Origin: an uncultured Clostridia bacterium
GTDB lineage: Bacteria > Bacillota > Clostridia > Oscillospirales > Oscillospiraceae
Direction: 5' to 3'
Assembly (NCBI GenBank): GCA_937894515.1
Contig: CALCRH010000049.1
Span: forward strand, 1 to 28,599
Length of the DNA: 28,599 nucleotides
Shown: one piece after another, positions 22,131 through 28,599 of the stretch
How the letters are laid out: every line of letters starts with the position of its first letter
Numbering within the stretch: position 1 is the first letter of the stretch
The notes under the pieces: generated by a model
What the model was told of the DNA's origin: nothing
Database searches by the model: none
What the model saw: the letters and a program-made list of their open reading frames with translations, nothing else
Made by a program: the position numbers and the translations under genes

Positions 22131-23132
22131 TTGCGTACGATCCAATTAAACCAACCGGTCCACATACTCTCCTATGCTGCCGTTGGCGGTAAGCAGGAGG
22201 GCGAGGGACCTTTGGGCGGCCGATTTGATGAGATCGACCCGGACTCGTTCTGCGGACGCAGCACCTGGGAACAGGCGGAGTCCGAATTGCAGCACAGAGT
22301 CTTTCGCCATGCGCTGGAGAAGGGCGGACTGCACAATGGGGATATCGACCTGGTGCTGGGTGGCGACCTGATGAATCAGTGTATCGGCACCACCTTTGCT
22401 CTGCGGGATGAAAATATCCCCTACTACGGCATCTACGGAGCATGTTCCACCATGGGGGAGGGGCTAAGTCTCGGCGCCCTGTTGATTTCCGGCGGACAGG
22501 TGTCTGCGGCGGCGGTAATGACCTCGTCCCATTTCTGTACCGCTGAGCGGCAATACCGCAATCCCCTACCCTACGGCTCTCAGCGTACCCCGACTGCACA
22601 ATGGACGGCCACCGCCGCCGGATGCTGCATTCTGGGCAGGCAGGAGAACATGCCCCGCATTACCCATGTCTGTCCCGGCCGGATCCGGGACTATGGCATC
22701 ACGGATACCAATAATATGGGCGCCGCTATGGCACCGGCCGCTATTGACACACTCTGCGCCATTTTTGCCGACACCCATACGCTGCCTGCGGATTACGACA
22801 TGATCTTTACCGGCGATCTGGGTGAGCTGGGACATGACATTGTGGTGGATCTGCTGGGCAAACAGGGCTACGATCTGCGTCAGAATTACCACGACTGCGG
22901 GCTGCTGCTCTATGACCGCAGGGGGCAGGATATGCATGCCGGCGGCAGCGGAGCCGGCTGCTGCTCCTCCGTACTGTGTGCCTGGGTTCTGCCGCAGCTG
23001 CGCCATGGCATTTGGAAACGCGTTCTTTTTGCCCCTACGGGAGCGCTGCTCTCGCCCACATCCAGTTTTCAGGGGGAGAGTATTCCCGGCATCTGCCATG
23101 GGATCATTTTGGAGGGAGCCGCATATGAGTAA
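22131..23132 (+). CDS. spoVAD: Stage V sporulation protein AD
   Basis: Spore protein of 333 residues with a thiolase-like fold. SpoVAD binds dipicolinic acid and is part of the SpoVA channel that loads and releases it in the spore inner membrane. Recognisable segments are KQEGEGPLGGRFDEIDPD, GDLMNQCIGTTFALRDENIPYYGIYGACSTMGEGL, TSSHFCTAERQYRNPLPYGSQRTPTAQWTATAAGCCIL and GMGAGCC-like GSGAGCCSSVL. The length matches the Bacillus protein. The start is TTG at 22131, 9 bases after GAGG within the hairpin. It overlaps spoVAE by 8 bp. SpoVAC, normally just upstream, is absent here. Confidence 0.94.
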   Translation: MRTIQLNQPVHILSYAAVGGKQEGEGPLGGRFDEIDPDSFCGRSTWEQAESELQHRVFRHALEKGGLHNGDIDLVLGGDLMNQCIGTTFALRDENIPYYGIYGACSTMGEGLSLGALLISGGQVSAAAVMTSSHFCTAERQYRNPLPYGSQRTPTAQWTATAAGCCILGRQENMPRITHVCPGRIRDYGITDTNNMGAAMAPAAIDTLCAIFADTHTLPADYDMIFTGDLGELGHDIVVDLLGKQGYDLRQNYHDCGLLLYDRRGQDMHAGGSGAGCCSSVLCAWVLPQLRHGIWKRVLFAPTGALLSPTSSFQGESIPGICHGIILEGAAYE

Positions 23133-23496
23133 TGTTTTTCTCGACTATGTATCCTGTTTTCTCTGCAGCGGCGTTCTGTGCGCCATCGGACAACTGCTGA
23201 TCGACCTGACTCAACTCACCCCCGCCCGTATTCTGACCGGTTATGTGGTGGCGGGTGTGGTGCTGCAGGCCATCGGCGTCTATCAGCCCATCGTGGACTG
23301 GGCGGGCTGCGGCGCTACCGTCCCCCTGACCGGCTTCGGCTACTCCCTGGCCAAAGGCGTGGAAAAAGCTGTGGCGGAAAAGGGGCTTTTGGGCGTACTG
23401 ACCGGAGGACTCTCCGCCACTGCCGGCGGCATTGCCGCGGCAGTTGTATTCGCTCTGATTGCCGCAGCGCTGTGCAGGCCCAAGGAAAAACGCTGA
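23125..23496 (+). CDS. spoVAE: Stage V sporulation protein AE
   Basis: A 123-residue membrane protein matching the SpoVAE/SpoVAEb family: LDYVSCFLCSGVLCAIGQLLIDLTQLTPARILTGYVVAG, then GVYQPIVDWAGCGATVPLTGFGYSLAKGVEKA and a C-terminal helix pair. It works with SpoVAD in dipicolinate transport. The ATG at 23125 has GGAGGGAG (23111-23118) with 6-base spacing and lies inside the end of spoVAD. No intrinsic terminator was found between it and copA. Confidence 0.93.
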   Translation: MSNVFLDYVSCFLCSGVLCAIGQLLIDLTQLTPARILTGYVVAGVVLQAIGVYQPIVDWAGCGATVPLTGFGYSLAKGVEKAVAEKGLLGVLTGGLSATAGGIAAAVVFALIAAALCRPKEKR

Positions 23497-23500
23497 AAAC

Positions 23501-23529
23501 TTGACTTTTCCGGCATCCTGCGATAAGCT
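23501..23529 (+). promoter_or_regulatory. Possible promoter of copA
   Basis: TTGACT (23501-23506), 17 bases, TAAGCT (23524-23529). The -10 is weak, as is common for activated or repressed metal promoters. No copper-repressor box was recognised. Confidence 0.4.
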
Positions 23530-23537
23530 GAAAAAAA

Positions 23538-23560
23538 CAGGCCGATATGGAATCGGCCTG
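23538..23560. promoter_or_regulatory. Inverted repeat in the copA leader
   Basis: CAGGCCGAT (23538-23546), 5-base loop, ATCGGCCTG (23552-23560), between the presumed -10 and the ribosome site. Seven A precede it, so it would be a terminator only for minus-strand transcription. It could equally be an operator or a leader hairpin. Confidence 0.45.
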
Positions 23561-23591
23561 CTGCGGAACAGGCAGAGAGGAGGCGCTTATC

Positions 23592-26063
23592 GTGCAGGAA
23601 AAATTTGCCGTGACCGGTATGACCTGCAGTGCGTGCAGTGCCCATGTGGAAAAGGCCGTTGGCAAGCTGCCCGGCGTCAATAGCTGCGGCGTCAATCTGC
23701 TGCTGGGCAGTATGGTCGTAGATTATGAGGAAAGCGCCCTGACCTCCCAGCAGATCATTGCCGCTGTGGTGGAAGCCGGGTACGGTGCCGAACCGGCGGC
23801 GGAACTTCACCGCAGCAAATCCCAAACAGCGCAGAAGCAGTATCTCCGCGCTGTCAGACGGCGGCTCCTGTGGTCTGTTCTGTGTCTGCTCCCCCTGTTT
23901 TACCTGAGCATGGGCCACATGATCGGGCTGCCCCTGCCCACAGCGCTGGTAATCCATTTCAAACTGTCGGCACTGTTACAGCTGGCGTTCTGCGTTCCCA
24001 TTCTGTTCCTCAACCGGAACTACTTTACGGTGGGCTTTTCCCGATTGTTCCGAGGCAGTCCCAACATGGACTCGCTGGTGGCGCTGGGTGCTTCCGCCGG
24101 ACTGGTTTACAGTCTGGTCGAGCTGGTTTTCCTGCTCACCGGCCGCGTAAACGGTATGCCTGCCCTCTATTTTGAATCGGCAGGCATGATCCTGGCGCTG
24201 GTAACGGTGGGCAAGTATCTGGAACAGCGCAGTCGGGGGAAAACCACAGACGCCATCTCCTCTTTGCTGGCTCTTGCGCCGGAAAGCGCCGTGGTGCGCC
24301 GTGGAGAACGGGAAGAGACGGTTCCCGTGGGCGAAGTGCAGCCCGGCGACATCGTGATTTTACGCGCCGGCGCCAAAGTCCCGGTGGACGGCGTGGTACT
24401 CAGCGGCAGCGCCGCCATAGATGAATCCGCCCTCACCGGTGAGAGCCTGCCGGCAGAAAAGGAAGTCGGCGCAGCAGTCAGCTCTGCCACCGTGGTGCAA
24501 AGCGGCTATCTGGAAATTCAGGCAAAGCGGGTGGGCAATGACACCACCTTGTCCCAAATCGTCCGGCTGATGGAGGAAGCGGCATCGTCTAAGGCGCCGA
24601 TCTCCCGCTTGGCAGACCAAATTGCCGGTGTTTTTGTACCTATCGTCATGGGCATTGCTCTTATGGCCGCCCTGTTATGGGCATTCATCGGCGGAGAAAC
24701 TCTCCGCTTCTGCCTGAGCATCGGCATCGCGGTGCTGGTGATCTCCTGCCCCTGTGCGTTGGGACTGGCTACCCCGGTGGCTATCATGGTGGGTACGGGA
24801 AAAGCCGCCGAACAGGGGATCCTGATCAAGTCCGCCGCATCACTGGAGCTTTTGGGCAAGGTGGATACGGTGGTACTGGACAAAACCGGCACCGTCACCG
24901 AGGGAAAGCCCCGGGTGGTCCGCTGTATCTGCCTTGGCGATGTGACCGAGGAGGAGCTGCTGTGTGTGGCCGCCTCCGTGGAACAGCCCAGCCAGCATCC
25001 CTTGAGTCTGGCCATCACGCAGGAGGCGGAGAAGCGGAATATCCCCTTGTGTTCCGTGACAGATTTTTTCCTGATCCCCGGCGGCGGTGTCAGCGCTGTA
25101 TTGAACGGCAGGACGATTCTCGGCGGCAACCGGCGGCTGATGACGGCACACAGCGTGGACATCGCTCCGCTGGAAACCTTTGCCGCAGAGCTGGCCGAAA
25201 AAGGACAGACTACCCTTTACTTTGCAGATAACAACGTCCTGCTGGGTATGATCGCCATTGCCGATACCGTCAAGTCCGACAGCTGTGCAGCCATTGCCGC
25301 ATTGCAAGACACCGGACACCGGGTGGTTCTGCTGACCGGCGACAGCTTGTCCACGGTAAACGCCATTGCCGCGCAGGTGGGCATCAAGGAGGTCATTGCC
25401 CAGGTATTGCCCCAGGAGAAAGCGCAGGTCATACAAAGGCTGCAGGAAAAAGGACATCTGGTGGCCATGGTGGGAGACGGTATCAACGATGCTCCCGCGC
25501 TGGTACGCGCTGACGTAGGGTTGGCCATCGGGGCAGGCACGGATATCGCCATCGAATCCGCCGATGTGGTGCTGATGGGCAGCCGCTTGCAGGACATCGT
25601 ATCGGCAACAGATCTATCCGGGGCTGTCCTGCGAAACATCCGGCAGAACCTGTTCTGGGCCTTTTTCTACAACGCCATCGGCATTCCCATCGCCGCCGGA
25701 TTGCTGTATCCCGCCTTTGGTTTTTTGCTCAATCCCATGGTGGGTGCGGCGTGTATGTCATTGAGCAGCTTCTGCGTGGTATCCAACGCCCTGCGGCTGC
25801 GGCTGTGGAAACCGAAAAAAGATATAAACCATCAAATTGTGATACAGGAGGAAAAAAACATGACGAAAACCGTAAGCATTGAGGGTATGATGTGTATGCA
25901 CTGCGCGGCCCATGTGGAAAAAGCGCTGAACGCTCTGCCCGGTGTAACCGCCACGGTGGACCTGGACGGCAAGCTGGCCACCGTCATCGGTGAGGTCAGC
26001 GATGAGGCTCTCAGAAAGGCTGTCGCCGATGCCGGCTATGAAGTAACCGCCATAAATTCATAA
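23592..26063 (+). CDS. copA: Cu(I)-translocating P-type ATPase fused to a C-terminal CopZ-like domain
   Basis: Copper exporter of 823 residues. In order: an N-terminal HMA metal-binding domain (GMTCSACSAHV, C12/C15), eight predicted membrane helices, the actuator domain (TGES), the ion-site SCPCALG (C386-P-C388), the phosphorylation site DKTGT (D430), the HP motif (SQHPLSLAI), the hinge GDGINDAP, and final helices with YNAIGIP and MSLSS as in Cu(I)-type P1B-1 pumps. After the last helix a 17-residue polar linker leads, without a stop, into a second HMA domain (GMMCMHCAAHVEKAL, C768/C771). HMA domains normally lie at the N-terminus. The GTG start is supported by AGAGGAGG 8 bases upstream. The C-terminal domain also has its own start (25860). 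Confidence 0.93.
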   Translation: MQEKFAVTGMTCSACSAHVEKAVGKLPGVNSCGVNLLLGSMVVDYEESALTSQQIIAAVVEAGYGAEPAAELHRSKSQTAQKQYLRAVRRRLLWSVLCLLPLFYLSMGHMIGLPLPTALVIHFKLSALLQLAFCVPILFLNRNYFTVGFSRLFRGSPNMDSLVALGASAGLVYSLVELVFLLTGRVNGMPALYFESAGMILALVTVGKYLEQRSRGKTTDAISSLLALAPESAVVRRGEREETVPVGEVQPGDIVILRAGAKVPVDGVVLSGSAAIDESALTGESLPAEKEVGAAVSSATVVQSGYLEIQAKRVGNDTTLSQIVRLMEEAASSKAPISRLADQIAGVFVPIVMGIALMAALLWAFIGGETLRFCLSIGIAVLVISCPCALGLATPVAIMVGTGKAAEQGILIKSAASLELLGKVDTVVLDKTGTVTEGKPRVVRCICLGDVTEEELLCVAASVEQPSQHPLSLAITQEAEKRNIPLCSVTDFFLIPGGGVSAVLNGRTILGGNRRLMTAHSVDIAPLETFAAELAEKGQTTLYFADNNVLLGMIAIADTVKSDSCAAIAALQDTGHRVVLLTGDSLSTVNAIAAQVGIKEVIAQVLPQEKAQVIQRLQEKGHLVAMVGDGINDAPALVRADVGLAIGAGTDIAIESADVVLMGSRLQDIVSATDLSGAVLRNIRQNLFWAFFYNAIGIPIAAGLLYPAFGFLLNPMVGAACMSLSSFCVVSNALRLRLWKPKKDINHQIVIQEEKNMTKTVSIEGMMCMHCAAHVEKALNALPGVTATVDLDGKLATVIGEVSDEALRKAVADAGYEVTAINS
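25860..26063 (+). CDS. copZ: Internal in-frame CopZ-like copper chaperone
   Basis: An ATG at 25860, in frame with copA, is preceded by a perfect AGGAGG (25846-25851) at 8-base spacing. Initiation here gives a 67-residue protein that is exactly one HMA domain (GMMCMHC, C12/C15), the size of free CopZ chaperones that hand Cu(I) to CopA. The bases before it (25810-25859) are AT-rich, like an intergenic spacer, suggesting separate copA and copZ genes whose stop was lost. Two products, a fused pump and a free chaperone, are therefore possible. Its independent translation is inference. Confidence 0.65.
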   Translation: MTKTVSIEGMMCMHCAAHVEKALNALPGVTATVDLDGKLATVIGEVSDEALRKAVADAGYEVTAINS

Positions 26064-26094
26064 AAAAATCGCACCCACACGGGTGCGTTTTTTT
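26062..26094 (+). terminator. Terminator of copA
   Basis: CGCACCC (26070-26076), loop ACAC, GGGTGCG (26081-26087), seven T (26088-26094). It forms the left end of the inverted-repeat element. Confidence 0.9.
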
Positions 26095-26137
26095 CAGCTT
26101 GTCAAAAAAGCCTCCGGCTTTTTTGACAAGCTGAAAA

Positions 26138-26199
26138 AGCACAGCATTTTGCATTCTGCAAAATGCGAAAAACGGCTGATTTCAGCCGTTTTTTGTGCT
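26138..26199 (+). repeat. Predicted three-way junction
   Basis: The outer stem AGCACA (26138-26143) with TGTGCT (26194-26199) encloses two hairpins: GCATTTTGCA/TGCAAAATGC (26144-26153, 26157-26166) and AAAAACGGCTG/CAGCCGTTTTT (26168-26178, 26183-26193). Only one base lies unpaired between them. Confidence 0.55.
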
Positions 26200-26297
26200 A
26201 CTATTTCATTCGAGGCGGGCTTTTGCCCCCTCGAGCTCCCCCGCTACTCTATCATTCGTAAGCTTCCGCTTTTTGCTTCAAGTTTTTTGACAGTCTG

Positions 26298-26330
26298 AAA
26301 AAATCGCACCCACACGGGTGCGATTTTTTT
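26298..26330. terminator. Bidirectional terminator at the end of the aldolase gene
   Basis: A 14-bp perfect stem AAAAAATCGCACCC (26298-26311), loop ACAC, GGGTGCGATTTTTT (26316-26329). The core is identical to that of the copA terminator. Confidence 0.9.
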
Positions 26331-26332
26331 GT

Positions 26333-27106
26333 TTATACCGTTTTGCGAATTGCATCTACATCGGCCCTGATACCTTTGATGAGCGCGATGGTGTCGATGG
26401 AGTAGGCCATGCCGTCAAAACCACGGCGAAAACCATTCTTTACCGCTTCCGGTGTACCGCCGAAAAACAGGCAGAATTTGCCGGCGTCATGACAGGCTTT
26501 GACAATACGGTCTACTGCCGCGGTGAAATCCGGGTGGTCAAACCGGCCGGGCAGTCCCATGGAGATAGACAGATCGAAAGGCCCCACGAAAATCCCGTCC
26601 ACACCGTCCAGCGCCGCAATGGTCTCGATGTCGTGCAGTGCACCCACCGTTTCGCACTGGGGAATCAGCAGGGTCTCGGCGTTGAGCCGTGTCATCAGTT
26701 CCGGCACGGTCTCGGCGGTATCAAATCCCCAGCCGTCTTTCCGCGTGGGGCAGAAGCCCCGATCTCCCATAGGGGCATATTTGGCGTAGCTGATGAGTTT
26801 TTTCACATCGTCCACCGACTGCACGTTGGGGACGATCACTCCCTTTGCGCCTATGTCCAGCAGTTTCAGTACCGCCGGACGGCTGATTTCCCGCACACGG
26901 GCCAACGGGCACAGGCCGCTGACTTCAGCGGCACGCACCAGTTCCATCGTGGTCTCCGCTTCCATAGGGGAATGCTCGTTATCCAGAACCACAAAGTCCA
27001 GTCCGGTGCGGCCCAGGCACTCCACTACCGTGGCGCTGCCGCTTCCCACAAACATACCGATGGGCTTTTCCCCTGCCAGAAGTTTCTCTTTCAAGCTGTT
27101 TTGCAT
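26333..27106 (-). CDS. HpcH/HpaI-family aldolase (2-oxo-acid/pyruvate class II)
   Basis: Metal-dependent aldolase of 257 residues in the HpcH/HpaI group, which splits 4-hydroxy-2-oxo acids to pyruvate plus an aldehyde. Visible family features are the catalytic histidine in LDNEHSPMEAET, the arginine in PLARVREI, GAKGVIVPNVQS, KYAPMGDRGFCPTR, the metal ligands E in PQCETVGAL and D in VGPFDLSISMGLPG, and a C-terminal FDGMAYSIDTIAL. The exact substrate (glucarate-, rhamnonate- or hydroxyphenylacetate-derived) cannot be assigned, and no sugar-acid genes are nearby. The ATG at 27106 has AGAGGAT upstream. It begins 5 bp after the transglutaminase-like gene, so the two are probably co-transcribed. 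Confidence 0.88.
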   Translation of the reverse strand: MQNSLKEKLLAGEKPIGMFVGSGSATVVECLGRTGLDFVVLDNEHSPMEAETTMELVRAAEVSGLCPLARVREISRPAVLKLLDIGAKGVIVPNVQSVDDVKKLISYAKYAPMGDRGFCPTRKDGWGFDTAETVPELMTRLNAETLLIPQCETVGALHDIETIAALDGVDGIFVGPFDLSISMGLPGRFDHPDFTAAVDRIVKACHDAGKFCLFFGGTPEAVKNGFRRGFDGMAYSIDTIALIKGIRADVDAIRKTV

Positions 27107-27111
27107 GAAAA

Positions 27112-28260
27112 TCAATCCTCTTTTCTCTTTCTTCCGCGCCATAGCAGCCATATCACAACGGCGGCCGCCGCAGCTGCGGCGGCGATGCCACCCCACAGGG
27201 CAGGGCTTGGCCTGGCCGTTTTTGTGATCTCCGTTGCCTCTACGGTTTCCTCCTCTAAATCAGCAGCGGTCACCGCATCCGGCAAATCGGTCCGGGTGGC
27301 GGCTGCCTCCTCTTCCCGGCTGTTTTCCGGCTCCTGTACCGGCGGTGGTTCCGGCTGTTCTTCGGCAATCGTCTCTTCCGCCGGCTGTTCCTCCGGCGGA
27401 AGCGCGGTGAGCTCACTGTTGGGCCGCATAGAACGATACGGCGCTTCCAATGTGTGGTCAGAAGAAATTGCCGACAGGGACAGGCCGAAATATTGGTGAA
27501 TGAACCCGCTGTCTGTATCGTCCCAGGTCACGTCAATATAGTACCAGTTTCCGTCCAGACAGGCCGCATTCCACGCGTGATTGCCTGTACCATTGCTGTT
27601 CGTGGCCGTACCCACCAGGGTCCAAGCCTCCATACCCGCCTGCTGCAGGAGATACTGATAGGCCTTGGCATATCCCACACAGCCGGCGGCACCGTTGATC
27701 AGGGCGCCGTAGGCCGTCATATTGTCTGTGGTACCATAGGAATAGCGGACCTTCTGTGCCAGGTAATCGTGGAGATACAGGGCTTTGTCATACTGGCTCC
27801 GGGCCGTGGCGGGAATAGCGGCGATAGCCGCCTGCGCCTCGCTTTCCAGTGCAGAACGGCAGCGGGATATTTCCCGGCTGTTATAGCAGGGCATCAACGC
27901 CAGCACCGTATCGCCCCAGGTCAAACTGTCCAGATAGTACATCCTCTCGCCGTCTTTGACTCCAAACCAGCTATACTGCGGATAGTCCGCAGCAAAAATG
28001 GTCATGGCCATCTGGGCATCCGCTTCGGTGATTTGCCGGCTTGCGTCCAGATCTATCCGGGTCTCGCCGGTGGCCACGTCCTCCGCCAGCAGGTCATATA
28101 AATATTTCTGGTTGTCCGTTAGGTACCAGTAGCCATAGCCGTGGTCAACGGCAAAGACTGTCGCCGTCAGCAACAGCAGCAAAAGGGGCAGCAGCACAGC
28201 CGCAAGCCATTTTTTCACCGGTCTCACTTCCCATCTCCGCGGTGGTGTATTTACCGGCAT
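27112..28260 (-). CDS. Secreted, membrane-anchored transglutaminase-like protein
   Basis: Extracellular protein of 382 residues. After an N-terminal signal or anchor (KKWLAAVLLPLLLLLLTATVFA) comes a helical region and a transglutaminase-core domain. Its probable catalytic triad is C194 (AAGCVGYAKAYQ), H228 (GNHAWNAA) and D243 (YYIDVTWDD). A Pro/Glu-rich stalk (about 290-350) leads to a C-terminal membrane helix ending LLWRGRKRKED, so the enzyme would be tethered to the cell surface. It may act as a cysteine protease, amidase or cross-linker. The ATG at 28260 has GGAGAG upstream. However, a good promoter (-10 at 28264-28259) overlaps this ATG, so a GTG at 28218, giving MKKWLAAVLL, may be the true start. 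Confidence 0.85.
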   Translation of the reverse strand: MPVNTPPRRWEVRPVKKWLAAVLLPLLLLLLTATVFAVDHGYGYWYLTDNQKYLYDLLAEDVATGETRIDLDASRQITEADAQMAMTIFAADYPQYSWFGVKDGERMYYLDSLTWGDTVLALMPCYNSREISRCRSALESEAQAAIAAIPATARSQYDKALYLHDYLAQKVRYSYGTTDNMTAYGALINGAAGCVGYAKAYQYLLQQAGMEAWTLVGTATNSNGTGNHAWNAACLDGNWYYIDVTWDDTDSGFIHQYFGLSLSAISSDHTLEAPYRSMRPNSELTALPPEEQPAEETIAEEQPEPPPVQEPENSREEEAAATRTDLPDAVTAADLEEETVEATEITKTARPSPALWGGIAAAAAAAAVVIWLLWRGRKRKED

Positions 28261-28287
28261 TATATACTCTCCGCAATTTGGAATCAA
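28259..28287 (-). promoter_or_regulatory. Promoter of the transglutaminase-aldolase pair
   Basis: On the minus strand TTGATT (28287-28282), 17 bases, TATAAT (28264-28259). It overlaps the ATG at 28260. Confidence 0.55.
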
Positions 28288-28306
28288 CCGTTCTTGTGCT
28301 TTTGTC

Positions 28307-28339
28307 AAAAAATCCCACCCGGGACGGGTGGGATTTTTT
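28307..28339. terminator. Terminator of the CFI-box gene
   Basis: A 14-bp perfect stem AAAAAATCCCACCC (28307-28320), loop GGGAC, GGGTGGGATTTTTT (28326-28339), symmetrical and so bidirectional. Confidence 0.9.
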
Positions 28340-28347
28340 GCGTATTC

Positions 28348-28599
28348 TTACCAGTCAATATCGTCATATGCCGTATTCGGCACGCCCTGTGCATTGAGAT
28401 TCTGCACCATCTTGTCCAACGTACCGCGCCACATATCCTTGAACCAGTCGGTATCGCCGAACCACTTTACGATGGTGGGGCTGATGGCGTAGTAGGTATG
28501 GATAAAGGCTCTGCCGTACCAGGTCTTTGCCAGAGTCTCATCGCGGAAACGGCGCAGCGTCCAGACCTCGGGGCAGTCGTAGGAGCCGTACACACAGGT
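28348..28599 (-). CDS. C-terminal part of a CFI-box protein (cut by the window edge)
   Basis: Only the last 83 residues are present; the gene continues beyond the right edge. The sequence TCVYGSYDCPEVWTLRRFRDETLAKTWYGRAFIHTYYAISP... followed by VKWFGDTDWFKDMWRGTLDKMVQNL closely fits what I recall as the CFI-box C-terminal domain. That cysteine-starting module is found at the C-terminus of diverse Clostridia proteins. Its function is unknown; an association with membrane or secreted proteins has been suggested from its placement. The Cys-Phe-Ile box itself would lie just beyond the edge. It ends at the terminator 28307-28339. Confidence 0.7.
   Translation of the reverse strand, partial: TCVYGSYDCPEVWTLRRFRDETLAKTWYGRAFIHTYYAISPTIVKWFGDTDWFKDMWRGTLDKMVQNLNAQGVPNTAYDDIDW

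Larger units (their letters stand above)
26062..26330. repeat. 269-bp hairpin-rich element with inverted terminal repeats
   Basis: The spacer between copA and the aldolase holds no gene. Positions 26062-26110 and the reverse complement of 26330-26282 agree at about 41 of 49 bases; four differences are in the loop of the terminator. Inside are a 23-bp perfect hairpin (26090-26112/26116-26138, loop TCC), a three-way junction (26138-26199) and an imperfect hairpin (26211-26233). TTTTTGACA--CTGAAAAA occurs three times. No target-site duplication is evident. It resembles a MITE-like or structured-RNA element. Confidence 0.6.

Noticed and set aside
23538..23560. Inverted repeat before copA as a plus-strand terminator of spoVAE
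   Set aside because: No T-run follows on the plus strand; the A-run precedes it. It is kept only as a possible operator or leader hairpin.
23547..23592. An ATG at 23547 as the copA start, adding 15 residues
   Set aside because: It falls in the loop of an inverted repeat with no ribosome site, while the GTG at 23592 has AGAGGAGG at ideal spacing.

Overview
The window looks like chromosome of a Gram-positive, endospore-forming, anaerobic member of the Clostridia, most likely an Oscillospiraceae-type gut bacterium. The reasons are the spore genes spoVAD and spoVAE, butyrate kinase beside a ferredoxin-dependent indolepyruvate oxidoreductase, AGGAGG-type ribosome sites with several TTG/GTG starts, GC-rich coding DNA with AT-rich spacers, and a CFI-box protein at the right edge. 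I see no phage, IS element, CRISPR array or toxin-antitoxin pair.

Layout. 1-2.1 kb (minus): serine synthesis genes serC-serA. 2.2-3.5 kb (plus): a CLC anion antiporter resembling the fluoride-exporting CLC-F clade. 3.5-4.4 kb: tRNA-Cys, a DUF1292 protein and a candidate 6S RNA. 4.5-6.8 kb (plus): a membrane-anchored parvulin-type foldase and tcdA (tRNA t6A cyclisation). 6.9-8.8 kb (minus): NUDIX hydrolase, membrane-linked XRE regulator and PAP2 phosphatase. 8.9-9.7 kb: proC. 9.8-11.2 kb (minus): an NSS sodium-coupled amino-acid transporter. 11.3-12.5 kb: an AT-rich island holding an array of seven consecutive hairpins, a small XRE regulator and a divergent lipoprotein. 12.6-16.1 kb (minus): buk-iorA-iorB, a likely amino-acid fermentation unit, preceded by a TetR regulator. 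16.9-20.9 kb (minus): a cysteine-rich zinc-ribbon protein, an NhaC-type antiporter and a CDF metal exporter joined by two ATGA overlaps, followed by a sirtuin. 21.0-23.5 kb (plus): azlCD and spoVAD-spoVAE. 23.6-26.1 kb: a Cu(I) ATPase whose reading frame continues into a CopZ-like chaperone domain that has its own ribosome site and ATG. 26.1-26.3 kb: a hairpin-rich element with inverted terminal repeats. 26.3-28.6 kb (minus): HpcH/HpaI aldolase, a secreted transglutaminase-like protein and the C-terminus of a CFI-box protein.

The most unusual content is in the non-coding DNA. There is a 220-bp hairpin array, a 269-bp element with 49-bp imperfect inverted ends, and a dispersed family of short GC-rich hairpins usually tailed by CCCCTAC, four of them in tandem at 17.67-17.79 kb. 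The spoVAD ribosome site is buried in a 16-bp hairpin. The copA-copZ fusion with an internal start is the most interesting coding arrangement. All functional calls come from reading sequence and motifs; no database search was run.
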